Position numbers and translations under genes: made by a program
Notes under the pieces: model-generated
Databases searched by the model: none
What the model saw: only the letters and a program-made list of their open reading frames with translations
Told to the model about the DNA's origin: nothing
NCBI GenBank assembly: GCA_017470325.1
Contig: JAFUES010000022.1
Coordinates: 1 to 64,000, forward strand
DNA: 64,000 nt
Direction: 5' to 3'
Source of the DNA: Oscillospiraceae bacterium
Lineage (GTDB): Bacteria > Bacillota_A > Clostridia > Oscillospirales > Oscillospiraceae
Shown: piece after piece, positions 25,939 through 34,020 of the stretch
Numbering within the stretch: the stretch's first letter is position 1
How the letters are laid out: each line of letters begins with the position of its first letter

Positions 25939-26910
25939 TTACCGTTGCCGGAGACTGACCTCGCCTGCGTTGACTCGGTGGATGCTCCCGTCCTCGTATC
26001 GTACGCGCAGAGCGTAGTCCCGTTCCAGATCCAGCACCGTGGCGGGAATGGCGTCCTTTCCGGGGGACAGGAGCAGCACCGGCTGCCCCAGGACCAGGGA
26101 GCGCTTTTTGTATTCCGCAAAGCAGGCCTCGTCGTCTCCCTGCTCATACAGATCCATCAGCCCGTCCAGTACCGCCGCCGCCAGACGGCAGCGCAGCTCC
26201 GGCGGCTGGGCTTGGGGGAAGACGGCTCCCGCCGTGTCCCGCAGCTCCTCCGGGAAATCCGCCGCGGGCAGCCGGGTGTTGATGCCGATGCCCACGATCA
26301 CGTAGCGCATCTGGCCGCTCTCGCAGTCGATGGAGGCCTCGGAGAGGATGCCGCAGACCTTCCGCCCGCCCATCAGGATATCGTTGACCCATTTGATCTG
26401 CGTCTCCCGGCCGGACAGCGCCTCGATGGCCTGAGCCGCGGCCACGGCGGCGCAGGCGGTGAGGCGGGTGGCCTCCGCGGCGCTGCGCTCCGGCCGCAGC
26501 AGCAGACTCATATACAGCCCGGTGTCCGCGGGGGAGTAGAAGCTGCGGCCCATGCGGCCGCGGCCCGCCGTCTGTTCCCCGGCGATCAGGGCCAAGCCCT
26601 CGGCCGCCCCCTGGTTGGCCAGATCCTTCAGCACCGTGTTGGTGGAGCTGATGCTCTTGTAGACCCGGGGCTCGATGTCCCGGCGCCGCAGGTACCGCCG
26701 CAGGCCCTCGGCGCTGAGTACGTCGCTCCGGGAGGAGAGACGATAGCCCCGGTTGGTGACAGACTCAATCTGATACCCCTCACCCCGCAATTGCTCGATG
26801 GCCTTCCAAACGGCGCTGCGGCTCAGCTGCAGCCGCTGGGCCAGCTCCGTGCCGGATACATAGTGGTCCGCATTCTGCCACAGCTGCTCCAGTATCCGTT
26901 CCTTTGTCAT
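25939..26910 (-). CDS. birA: Bifunctional biotin-[acetyl-CoA carboxylase] ligase / biotin repressor BirA
   Basis: A 323-residue protein that makes biotinyl-5'-AMP, biotinylates carboxyl-carrier proteins and represses transport genes. The N-terminal winged helix (VSGTELAQRLQLSRSAVWKAIEQL, about residues 17-40) shows it is the repressor type. The ligase domain has GEQTAGRGRMGR (biotinyl-AMP binding), the IKWVNDILMGGRKVCGIL core, and the C-terminal SH3-like domain. The ATG at 26910 overlaps the bioY stop (ATGA) and has a GGAGGG site. The operon promoter upstream of bioY contains a BirA-type operator, so the gene is likely autoregulated. Confidence 0.95.
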   Translation of the reverse strand: MTKERILEQLWQNADHYVSGTELAQRLQLSRSAVWKAIEQLRGEGYQIESVTNRGYRLSSRSDVLSAEGLRRYLRRRDIEPRVYKSISSTNTVLKDLANQGAAEGLALIAGEQTAGRGRMGRSFYSPADTGLYMSLLLRPERSAAEATRLTACAAVAAAQAIEALSGRETQIKWVNDILMGGRKVCGILSEASIDCESGQMRYVIVGIGINTRLPAADFPEELRDTAGAVFPQAQPPELRCRLAAAVLDGLMDLYEQGDDEACFAEYKKRSLVLGQPVLLLSPGKDAIPATVLDLERDYALRVRYEDGSIHRVNAGEVSLRQR

Positions 26911-27470
26911 GGGGAAACCCTCCTTTGCAAAAGCGGATACAGCCGCCCGGTGAGGAACACTGCCAAAACGATCTTGACGGCGTCGGGGATCAGGTAGGGC
27001 AGCACACACCAGGCCAGGGCCGTGGCCACGCCGATGGCGCCGCTGCTGCGGCTGTAAACCAGCACGAACCAGGCGGTGCCAAAGGTATAGCACAGCAGGA
27101 TGCCCAGAGCCATGGAGCTTAGCAGCACGGGGACCCTGCGGCCCAACCGGTCCGCCGCCAGGCCCACGGCCAGGGCGGTGAAGAGAAACCCCACGATATA
27201 GCCGCCGGTGGTGCCCAGCAGCGCGCCCACGCCCGCCTTGAAGCCGGCGAACACCGGGACGCCTACCGCTCCCAGCAGGATGTAGCAGCCCACGGTCCAG
27301 AGCCCCAGCTTCAGACCGAACAGCGCCGTGACCAGGCAGACGGCGAAGGTCTGCAGAGTAAAGGGCACCATGGTGGGCAGCAGAGAGGGGACAGAGATCC
27401 AGGAGCAGACGGCGATCAGCGCCACGCCCATGGCGGCAAGGGACAACTCCCGGGCCTGTATGTGCTTCAT
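26907..27470 (-). CDS. bioY: BioY, biotin-binding S component of an ECF transporter
   Basis: A 187-residue membrane protein with six hydrophobic segments. Recognised by PFTLQTFAVCLVTALFGLKLG, GAVGVPVFAGFKAGVGALLGTTGGYIVGF and the TLQ/GxP-x-F/GGY motifs of BioY. It binds biotin and works with the shared EcfA-EcfA'-EcfT module, which is not in this window. The ATG at 27470 (GAAGG site upstream) is preferred over an upstream in-frame start at 27530, which lies inside the operator/promoter. Cotranscribed with birA. Confidence 0.95.
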   Translation of the reverse strand: MKHIQARELSLAAMGVALIAVCSWISVPSLLPTMVPFTLQTFAVCLVTALFGLKLGLWTVGCYILLGAVGVPVFAGFKAGVGALLGTTGGYIVGFLFTALAVGLAADRLGRRVPVLLSSMALGILLCYTFGTAWFVLVYSRSSGAIGVATALAWCVLPYLIPDAVKIVLAVFLTGRLYPLLQRRVSP

Positions 27471-27501
27471 AGAATAGCCTTCTTTCCGATAGCGTGTCCC
27501 C

Positions 27502-27558
27502 ATCATACGGCAGAAACCTTGGATTGTCAACTGAATCTGGAATAATAGGTTGACAATC
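27502..27558 (-). promoter_or_regulatory. bioY-birA promoter overlapped by a BirA-type operator
   Basis: Inverted repeat GATTGTCAAC (27522-27531) / GTTGACAATC (27549-27558) with a 17-bp spacer, matching the TTGTnAAC...GTTnACAA form of Firmicute BirA sites. On the minus strand its proximal half holds TTGACA (27530-27525), a perfect -35, followed after 17 bp by TATGAT (27507-27502). BirA bound here would cover the -35. Confidence 0.8.
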
Positions 27559-27565
27559 GGCGGGC

Positions 27566-27594
27566 TTGCCCGGCGGGACAGTGGATGCTATAAT
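27566..27594 (+). promoter_or_regulatory. Promoter of the tyrosine phosphatase gene
   Basis: TTGCCC (27566-27571), 17-bp spacer, perfect TATAAT (27589-27594), 42 bases before the ATG. It lies next to the BirA operator but outside it. Confidence 0.6.
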
Positions 27595-27636
27595 GATAAT
27601 AGAAAATAGTAATGAGAAAAGAATGTGAGGCATGCT

Positions 27637-28398
27637 ATGGAGCGAAGGATCGTTTTGGAAGGGATCAAGAATTGCAGGGACCTGGGCGGCATCAGGATCG
27701 CTGACGGTCGGGAAATTGCCCCGGGAAAGCTGCTGCGCTGTGCGGAGACCTCCGCCGCCACCGAGGCGGATCTGGAGAAGCTGCGCGCCCTTGACGTCAG
27801 TGCCGTGATCGACCTGCGCACGAATATGGAAAAGGCCGAAAAGCCGGACCGGCTGCCGGCGGGCACGGACTATATCCCCGAGCCGGTCTTTGACGAGGCT
27901 ACCGCCGGGATCACCCGGGAGGACGGCCAACCCCAGCCCTTTGTGATGCCGGATATGGTGGCCCTGTACCGCACCATGGCGGTCAAGGAGGGCTGCCGGA
28001 AAGCTCTGGGCAAGGTGATGCGGCGGATCCTGGGCCAGGACCTTGCGGCGGGCAGTATCCTCTGGCACTGCACCGCGGGGAAGGACCGGGCGGGCATCGT
28101 CGCCGCCCTGCTGCTGGGGGTCCTGGGCGCGGACCGGGAGACCATCCTGGCGGACTATCTGATCAGCAACGAGAGCTGCGCCGCCGACGCGGAAAACCTG
28201 TACCGCAAGGCTATGGCCGCCGGTGCCGGGGAAGCGGTGGCCCAGGGGGCCCGGGACGCCTTTCTGGCCAAGGAGGAATATCTGAACGCGGCGCTGGACG
28301 CTTTCGACGAGTACGGCGGCGTGCGGGACTATCTGGTCCGCGCGCTGGGGATCGACCCCGGGGCCATCGATCGCTTCCGCGAGACGATGCTCAAGTAA
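27637..28398 (+). CDS. Tyrosine / dual-specificity protein phosphatase (Y_phosphatase3 type)
   Basis: A 253-residue cytoplasmic phosphatase with the P-loop C-x5-R as HCTAGKDRAG (Cys145), preceded by NCRDLGGIRIADGREI, the hallmark N-terminus of the PtpA/LipA-like bacterial group (PF13350). In relatives the enzyme dephosphorylates phosphotyrosine or phosphoinositides; the target here is unknown. The ATG at 27637 has a GAGG site 6 bases before it; an upstream GTG at 27625 is less likely. Transcribed divergently from bioY and ended by a strong terminator. Confidence 0.9.
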   Translation: MERRIVLEGIKNCRDLGGIRIADGREIAPGKLLRCAETSAATEADLEKLRALDVSAVIDLRTNMEKAEKPDRLPAGTDYIPEPVFDEATAGITREDGQPQPFVMPDMVALYRTMAVKEGCRKALGKVMRRILGQDLAAGSILWHCTAGKDRAGIVAALLLGVLGADRETILADYLISNESCAADAENLYRKAMAAGAGEAVAQGARDAFLAKEEYLNAALDAFDEYGGVRDYLVRALGIDPGAIDRFRETMLK

Positions 28399-28413
28399 GA
28401 ACACTGGACATAG

Positions 28414-28447
28414 AAAAAGAACCGAGAGAAGCCTCTCGGTTCTTTTT
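28414..28447. terminator. Bidirectional terminator, phosphatase / GntP permease
   Basis: AAAAAGAACCGAGAG (28414-28428) pairs with CTCTCGGTTCTTTTT (28433-28447), 4-nt loop, T-run on both strands. Confidence 0.9.
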
Positions 28448-28477
28448 TGTAAGTAGTGTTGCTTTGACCTGTCAGGA

Positions 28478-29767
28478 TCAGATGAACAGACCCCAAACCA
28501 GAGCCAGCAGCAGGGACATGACCACGGGGATGATGCAGGTGGTCACGCAGATGCCCCAATAGGACTCCTTGTGCGTGCAGTGAGAAACAGCCAGCAGGGT
28601 CAGAACAGCGCCGTTGTGCGGCAGGGTATCCAGACCGCCGGAGGAGATGGCCGCGATACGGTGCAGGGTCTCCAGAGAGATACCAGCCTGGTTCGCGATC
28701 TCAATGTACTTGGGAGCCAGAGCAGTCAGGGCGATGGACAGACCGCCGGAAGCAGAACCGGTGGCGCCGGCCAGAACGTTAACAGCAACAGCCTCGGAGA
28801 AGAGGATGGAGCCGGGCATGTTCATCATGGCGTCGGTCAGAACGGCGAAGCCGGGAACAGCCTTGACAACGGTGCCGAAACCGACAGCGCAGGAGGTGTT
28901 CATGATAGCGGTCATGGAGCCGTTGGCGCCTTCGGAGATGGCGGGCAGCAGCACCTTCGCCTGGTTCAGGTTCATGATGCAGCAAGCCAGGATGCCACCC
29001 AGCAGGGACACGACGATGTGGAGCTTGAAGACGTTCAGCAGAACGATAACAACGATGATGGGAATGAGACCGGCGAGCCAGTGCCAGGAGGGCATCTCCT
29101 TGTGCTCGGCTTCGACGAACTTGTCATCCTCGATGAAGTGCAGGCCCTGCTTGCGGCCACGGTTGATATCCCACTGCAGCCAGATCAGACCGGGCAGGCC
29201 GATCACGATGCAGGCGACGATGGAGAGCAGGGGAGCAGCGGTGGGGGCAGTGCCGTAGAAGTTGCCGGGGATCAGGTTCTGGATCTGGGGAGTGCCGGGG
29301 ATAGCAGTCATGGTGATGCCGAAAGCACCGGCGGCGATGGCGCCGGGCAGCTTGGTGCGGGGGATATCAGCAGCACGATAGATAGCATAGCCCATGGGAT
29401 AGATAACGAACACGACGACGAACAGGGAGATGCCGCCGTAGGTCATCAGCATGCAGGGGAGAACAACAGCCAGCATGGCGTTCTTGGCGCCGATCCAGCT
29501 GACCAGCTTGGAGCCCAGGGAACGAGCGGAGCCGGTCAGGTCCATGACCTTGCCGTAAACAGCGCCCAGCATGAAGGCGGGGAACCAGGTCTTGAAGTAG
29601 TCAGCGGCACCCTGCATGTAGGTGTTGGTGTACGCATCCAGCAGGTTCAGGCCGCCGCACAGAGCGACGAACGCAGCGCAGACAGGCGCAACCCAGATGA
29701 TGGAGTGGCCCTTGAACGCCAGGAACATCAGAAGCGCAAGGCCGATAAAAATTGTTACAACGCCCAT
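28478..29767 (-). CDS. GntP family permease, last gene of the bcd-etf operon
   Basis: A 429-residue polytopic transporter of the gluconate permease (GntP) family, with about 12 hydrophobic segments and family marks GKVMDLTGSARSLGSKLVSWIG, GGISLFVVVFVIYPMGYAIYRAADIPRTKLPGA (positions near 120-150) and ATGSASGGLSIAL. GntP members move organic acids with protons; some relatives carry short hydroxy acids such as 3-hydroxybutyrate or acetoacetate. It ends the operon that holds a CoA transferase, two hydratases and butyryl-CoA dehydrogenase, so the cargo is probably the organic acid fed to that pathway. AGGAG site before the ATG; 60 bases after the MaoC gene. Confidence 0.85.
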   Translation of the reverse strand: MGVVTIFIGLALLMFLAFKGHSIIWVAPVCAAFVALCGGLNLLDAYTNTYMQGAADYFKTWFPAFMLGAVYGKVMDLTGSARSLGSKLVSWIGAKNAMLAVVLPCMLMTYGGISLFVVVFVIYPMGYAIYRAADIPRTKLPGAIAAGAFGITMTAIPGTPQIQNLIPGNFYGTAPTAAPLLSIVACIVIGLPGLIWLQWDINRGRKQGLHFIEDDKFVEAEHKEMPSWHWLAGLIPIIVVIVLLNVFKLHIVVSLLGGILACCIMNLNQAKVLLPAISEGANGSMTAIMNTSCAVGFGTVVKAVPGFAVLTDAMMNMPGSILFSEAVAVNVLAGATGSASGGLSIALTALAPKYIEIANQAGISLETLHRIAAISSGGLDTLPHNGAVLTLLAVSHCTHKESYWGICVTTCIIPVVMSLLLALVWGLFI

Positions 29768-29827
29768 AAAAATCTCCTATTTTGTTAGTTTTTTTGTTTT
29801 TGAGCTTTGCTTAGGGGTTTGCGGGGA

Positions 29828-30238
29828 TCAGGCTTTGGGAGGCATAACGGTAGCCATGCCCTTGATGACGACCTTGCCGTCCTGGTTGGTGCAAACGGTC
29901 TCGATCTTCGCGATGTTCTTCTCGAGGTTCAGCTCGGCGACAGTGCCGGTGGCGGTGATCGTGTCACCGATGTGTACGGGAGCGGTGAACTTCAGTTCCT
30001 GGCCCATGTAAATGGTGCCGGGGCCGGGCAGATACATGCCCAGAACAGCGGAAATGAAGCCAGCGCCCAGCATACCATGGGCGATACGGCCTTTGAACAT
30101 GGTCTTCTCAGACGCAACCTGGTTCACGTGAGCGGGGTTCAGGTCGCCGGTGATGCCGGCAAACATGTACACATCAGTCTCAGTGACGGTCTTGGTCCAG
30201 CTGGCCTGCTGACCAATGCTCATCTCATTGATGGTCAT
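29828..30238 (-). CDS. MaoC-like (R)-specific enoyl-CoA hydratase
   Basis: A 136-residue single-hotdog hydratase of the MaoC / PhaJ type. The catalytic motif is intact: the Asp-His hydratase signature F-A-G-I-T-G-D-L-N-P-A-H-V, then FKGRIAHGMLGAGFIS. These enzymes add water to a trans-2-enoyl-CoA to give the (R)-3-hydroxyacyl-CoA, or the reverse. In this operon the product or substrate would be (R)-3-hydroxybutyryl-CoA and crotonyl-CoA (inference). A second hydratase, a crotonase with (S) preference, lies upstream in the same operon. AGGAGG site before the ATG. Confidence 0.9.
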   Translation of the reverse strand: MTINEMSIGQQASWTKTVTETDVYMFAGITGDLNPAHVNQVASEKTMFKGRIAHGMLGAGFISAVLGMYLPGPGTIYMGQELKFTAPVHIGDTITATGTVAELNLEKNIAKIETVCTNQDGKVVIKGMATVMPPKA

Positions 30239-30312
30239 ACTTTTTTCCTCCTAAAAATATCTCCATACCTCAGTCCGTTCCCGGACCCTTATGAGGTACT
30301 TTACGAATCCAA

Positions 30313-30393
30313 CGCCCAGATCATGACCGGTCTGCCCGTGTGCCACGTCCCGTGGGATCGCAGCCCCGGGCAGACCTTATGATGCTTTGGGCG
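30313..30393 (-). other. Intercistronic hairpin between CoA transferase and MaoC genes
   Basis: GGTCTGCCCG (30329-30338) pairs with CGGGCAGACC (30367-30376); flanking bases GCCCA...CAT and ATG...GGGC extend an imperfect stem, and the loop holds a smaller CCACG/CGTGG hairpin. No T-run, so it looks like an mRNA processing or stability element and not a terminator. It fills most of the 205-base gap. Confidence 0.45.
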
Positions 30394-30443
30394 CCTTACA
30401 CGCCGTTTCTTTTAGGAAAAACGCCGCGCAAGCTTTCTTTGGA

Positions 30444-31991
30444 TTAGAGGGTCAGACCCATCTTCTCCTCGCGGAACAGACGCTCGTCCATGAGCTTGAC
30501 GTCCTTCATGATGGGCTTGAATCCCATGTGGGCCAGGATGTCCTTCTCAATGTCGATGCCGGGGGCAACCTCAGTCAGCTCGATGCCTTCCGGAGTCAGC
30601 TTGAAGACTGCACGCTCGGTGACGTACAGAACGGGCTGACCGACGGACTGGGCATACTCGCCGGAGAAGGTGACCTGCTCAACGGCCTTGACCAGCTTGT
30701 CCTTCTTGCCTTCCTGCAGGATGACCAGCTTGCCGTCCTGCACAGCGACCTTCAGGCCGCCAGCGGTGAAGGTGCCGCAGTAGACGACCTTCTTGGCGTT
30801 CTGGGTGATGTTGATGAAGCCGCCGCAGCCGGCGATCTTGGGACCGAACTTGGACACGTTGATGTTGCCCTTCTCGTCCATCTCAGCCAGACCCAGGCAG
30901 GCCAGATCCAGGTTGCCGCCATCATAGAAGTCGAACTGATAGGGCTGATCCAGGATGCAGTCGGGGTTCAGAGCCGCGCCGAAGTCGCCGCCGCCCATGG
31001 GGATACCGCCGACGGTGCCGCCCTCAGCGGTCAGGCACAGCTGATCGCCCAAGCCTTCCTCAGCGGCCACAGTGGCAACGCCTTCGGGAACGCCAATGCC
31101 CAGGTTGACCACGGAGTTGGGAACCAGCTCCATAGCGGCACGGCGGGCCATGATCTTACGCTCGCTCATGGGCATGGGAGGCAGCGCGCTCACGGGAACG
31201 CGGCACTCGCCGGAGTAAGCGGGGGTGTAGAACTGGCCGTTGGTCTGCAGGTGGTTGGCCTTGTCGGCCTTGACCACGTAGTCCACATAGATGCCGGGGA
31301 TCTTCACGAAGCGGGTATCCAGGTTGCCGTACTCGACAACGTCCTCTACCTGGACGATGACGATACCGCCGCAGGCCTTGGCGGCCTGAGCGATGGAAAC
31401 GGCCTCAGCATACAGAGCCTCATGCTGGAAGCTCAGGTTGCCCTTGGTGTCCGCGAAGGTGGCGCGGATGATACCGACGTTGATGGGCAGGGCCTTGTAC
31501 AGCAGCTTCTCTTCGCCGTTGATCTCGATCAGCTGAACGGGATCCTCAGCCTTGGCCTTCTCGTTGAGCTTGCCGCCCTCGTTGCGGGGGTCGACGAAGG
31601 TCTTCAGACCCACATGGGTGATGACGCCGGGCTTGCGGGCCGCGATGTCACGGAACAGGTGGGAGATAACGCCCTGGGGGAAGTTGTAGGCCGCGCACTT
31701 GTTCTCGAGAGCCAGCTTCTGGATACGGGGGGTCAGACCATAGTGGCCGCCGATGATCTTGGCAACCAGGCCTTCCTCGCCCAGGTGGTTCAGACCTCTC
31801 TCCTTGCCGTCGCCCTGGCCAGCGGCATAGACGATGGTCAGGCCGGCGGGATGACCGGTCTCCAGGAAGGACTTCTGAATGGTGGCGGTTACTTCTTCGG
31901 GATGAACGCATCCGACAAAGCCGGAGAAGCCGATGGTATCGCCGTCTTTGATAGCGGCAACTGCTTCAGCCGCAGTTACGAATTTTGCCAT
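30444..31991 (-). CDS. Acyl-CoA:carboxylate CoA transferase (fused alpha-beta, family I)
   Basis: A 515-residue CoA transferase of the YdiF / propionate CoA-transferase / fused AtoD-AtoA type. The N-terminal half has GDTIGFSGFVG and PAGLTIVYAAGQGDG; the C-terminal half has VVNLGIGVPEGV and the catalytic Glu in TAEGGTVGGIPMGGGDFG. It swaps CoA between acetyl-CoA, butyryl-CoA, acetoacetyl- or hydroxyacyl-CoA and free acids. In the bcd operon it can activate an imported acid or release butyrate with acetate or acetoacetate as acceptor. AGGAGG-like site (TGGAGG) before the ATG. Specificity within the family not resolvable here. Confidence 0.9.
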   Translation of the reverse strand: MAKFVTAAEAVAAIKDGDTIGFSGFVGCVHPEEVTATIQKSFLETGHPAGLTIVYAAGQGDGKERGLNHLGEEGLVAKIIGGHYGLTPRIQKLALENKCAAYNFPQGVISHLFRDIAARKPGVITHVGLKTFVDPRNEGGKLNEKAKAEDPVQLIEINGEEKLLYKALPINVGIIRATFADTKGNLSFQHEALYAEAVSIAQAAKACGGIVIVQVEDVVEYGNLDTRFVKIPGIYVDYVVKADKANHLQTNGQFYTPAYSGECRVPVSALPPMPMSERKIMARRAAMELVPNSVVNLGIGVPEGVATVAAEEGLGDQLCLTAEGGTVGGIPMGGGDFGAALNPDCILDQPYQFDFYDGGNLDLACLGLAEMDEKGNINVSKFGPKIAGCGGFINITQNAKKVVYCGTFTAGGLKVAVQDGKLVILQEGKKDKLVKAVEQVTFSGEYAQSVGQPVLYVTERAVFKLTPEGIELTEVAPGIDIEKDILAHMGFKPIMKDVKLMDERLFREEKMGLTL

Positions 31992-32046
31992 TACTCTTTA
32001 ACCTCCAAAAATTCACGTATAATAATACGTTAAATACTGCTGGAAA

Positions 32047-32847
32047 TTACTTCTTGGGGAGAGGCTCGCCGGTGAAGACAGCCTTGCCCTTGTTGACGAA
32101 AGCGCCCATGCCTTCGACCTGGTCGGAGTTGGCAAAGCAGAGACCGAACAGGTTGGACTCAAACAGGTTGCCGGAGACGAAGTCCATCTCATAGCCCTGG
32201 TTGATGGCGGACTTGGCCAGCTGCACAGCGTTGGGGCTGTTGGAGGCGATCTTGGCGGCCATCTTCTTGGCGGCGGGGATCAGCTCTTCCAGAGGAACGA
32301 CCTTCTGCACCAGGCCGACAGCCAGGGCCTCGTCGGCCTTGATGCGGTTGCAGGTGTAGATCATCATCTTGGCAAAGCCCTTGCCGCACAGGCGGGACAT
32401 ACGCTGGGTGCCGGCGAAGCCGGGGATGATGCCCAGGCCGCACTCGGGCTGTGCGAAGGAAGCAGTGTCAGCAGCGATGCGGATGTCGCAGGCCATGGCC
32501 AGCTCGCAGCCGCCGCCGAGAGCGAAGCCGTTGACAGCAGCGATAACGGGCTGCGGCATGTTCTCGATGATCTGGAAAGCCTTGCTGCCCAGGATGCCGT
32601 AGGCCTTGCCCTGAGCGGGATCCATCTCGTACATCTCCTTGATGTCAGCGCCAGCCACAAAGGACTTCTCGCCGGCACCGGTCAGGATGACGCAGCGCAC
32701 GTCCTTCATCTCGGAAATCTCCTGCATCACGTCGATCATTTCCAGAACGACGGGGGAGCTCAGAGCGTTCAGGGCCTTGGGATTGTTGATGGTTACGAGA
32801 GCTACATGGTCTTCAATGTCAATCAGGAAAAATTTGTACTCTTTCAT
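32047..32847 (-). CDS. Enoyl-CoA hydratase / crotonase (3-hydroxybutyryl-CoA dehydratase)
   Basis: A 266-residue crotonase-fold enzyme. The oxyanion hole segments VAGADIKEM and NGFALGGGCELAMACDIR are present, and both catalytic glutamates are in place (ALGGGCELA, PECGLGIIPGFAGTQ), so hydratase activity is expected. It interconverts (S)-3-hydroxybutyryl-CoA and crotonyl-CoA, the step ahead of butyryl-CoA dehydrogenase. It lies between etfA and the CoA transferase on the minus strand. No 3-hydroxybutyryl-CoA dehydrogenase or thiolase lies nearby, unlike the usual thl-hbd-crt-bcd-etf order. Confidence 0.92.
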   Translation of the reverse strand: MKEYKFFLIDIEDHVALVTINNPKALNALSSPVVLEMIDVMQEISEMKDVRCVILTGAGEKSFVAGADIKEMYEMDPAQGKAYGILGSKAFQIIENMPQPVIAAVNGFALGGGCELAMACDIRIAADTASFAQPECGLGIIPGFAGTQRMSRLCGKGFAKMMIYTCNRIKADEALAVGLVQKVVPLEELIPAAKKMAAKIASNSPNAVQLAKSAINQGYEMDFVSGNLFESNLFGLCFANSDQVEGMGAFVNKGKAVFTGEPLPKK

Positions 32848-32941
32848 TTTTGTCTGCCTTTCATTATTTTGATAGTTAAATAACTGGCAAGTGCGCCCAT
32901 AACAAACGCAGCTGCCTGCAGGTTCCGAAAAAGTGGGGTCA

Positions 32942-32976
32942 CACCCGGCGCTGGGGCGCTTGCCGCAGCGCCGGGT
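32942..32976 (-). other. Intercistronic hairpin between etfA and crotonase genes
   Basis: CACCCGGCGCTG (32942-32953) pairs with CAGCGCCGGGTG (32965-32976). On the minus strand it is followed 8 bases later by a short T-run (ACTTTTTC), so it may act as a weak terminator or processing site within the operon. Confidence 0.5.
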
Positions 32977-33006
32977 GGTGATTGGTTTGCTGCCGGACGA
33001 GCTGCT

Positions 33007-34005
33007 TTAAGCCTTCCGGTTCTTGAGCTCCTCGATCAGAGCGGGAACGAACTGCTTATAATCGCCTACGATGCCATAGTGGGCGAAGTCAAAGATAGGG
33101 GCGTCTTCGCTGGTGTTGACGACCACGATGCAGCCGGCCTTCTGCATGCCCAGCGTGTACTGGACAGAACCGGAGACAGCCAGGTTCAGCATCAGACGCG
33201 GCGTAACGGTGACGCCGGACTGACCGATCTGTCTGCTGTGCGGCATCCAGCCGTTGTCCACCAGAGGACGGGAAACACCCACCTGGCCGCCGAGCAGCTC
33301 GGCGAGCTCCTCGATCTTCTTCAGATCGTCTTCGCTCTTGACGCCGCGGCCGCCGGCCACGATCACGTCAGAAGCGGCGAGGTTGACTTCCACATTCTCA
33401 TCGGGAACGAACTCGACTACCTGGTAGTCGGGATCGGCGGAAACAGTAACGGTCTCCTTGATGACCTCGCCGGTGCGGGCGGGATCGGGATCGAGGGGAG
33501 CGAACATCTTGCAGTGGACGGTAGCCATCTGGGGGCGCTTCTCCGGGATCATGATGTGAGCCAGGATCTTGCCGCCGTAGGCCGGCGTGGTCTGCACGAA
33601 CACGCCGTCGTCGCCAAAGCCAAGGTCGATCGCGTCAGCGGTCAGGCCGGTGTCCAGGGTGATCATGAGGCGGGGAGCCAGATCACGGCCCAGAGGCGTG
33701 GCACCGTAGAGCAGGATGGAGGGCTTGTACTTCTCGACCAGCTGGGTCAGAGCGGCCTGGTAGGGTCTCGCGCTGTACTCGGCAAGAGCGGGATCGTTGG
33801 CCACGATGACCTTGTTGGCGCCGCGGGCGATCAGGTCGGCCGCCAGAGCGTCAACGTCATTGCCCAACAGGACGGCAACGATCTCTTCCTTGTTGTAAGC
33901 CTGCAGATCCTGTGCTTTTCCAAGCAGTTCGAACACAGTGGGCTCAATTACGCCGTGCTCCTGCTCGGCAAACACCCATATGCCCTTGTAATCTTCTTTT
34001 GCCAT
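33007..34005 (-). CDS. etfA: Electron transfer flavoprotein subunit alpha
   Basis: A 332-residue FAD-binding subunit. The C-terminal FAD domain is clear: VAGGRGVKSEDDL, GQVGVSRPLVDNGWMPHSRQIGQSG and SGSVQYTLGMQKAG...APIFDFAHYGIVGD. With EtfB it passes electrons between NADH, butyryl-CoA dehydrogenase and, in bifurcating versions, ferredoxin. Overall length and gene order (bcd-etfB-etfA) match the Firmicute Bcd/Etf complexes that bifurcate, but bifurcation cannot be proved from sequence by eye. AAAGGAGG site before the ATG; 15 bases after etfB. Confidence 0.95.
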   Translation of the reverse strand: MAKEDYKGIWVFAEQEHGVIEPTVFELLGKAQDLQAYNKEEIVAVLLGNDVDALAADLIARGANKVIVANDPALAEYSARPYQAALTQLVEKYKPSILLYGATPLGRDLAPRLMITLDTGLTADAIDLGFGDDGVFVQTTPAYGGKILAHIMIPEKRPQMATVHCKMFAPLDPDPARTGEVIKETVTVSADPDYQVVEFVPDENVEVNLAASDVIVAGGRGVKSEDDLKKIEELAELLGGQVGVSRPLVDNGWMPHSRQIGQSGVTVTPRLMLNLAVSGSVQYTLGMQKAGCIVVVNTSEDAPIFDFAHYGIVGDYKQFVPALIEELKNRKA

Positions 34006-34020
34006 GAATGTTCGCCTCCT

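Noticed and set aside
27550..27594. TTGACA at 27550 as the -35 of the phosphatase promoter
   Set aside because: It is 33 bp from the TATAAT, too far for a sigma-A promoter; TTGCCC at 27566 has the right 17-bp spacing.
27471..27636. Riboswitch in the bioY / phosphatase intergenic region
   Set aside because: The region is fully explained by two divergent promoters and a BirA operator; no long structured leader is present.
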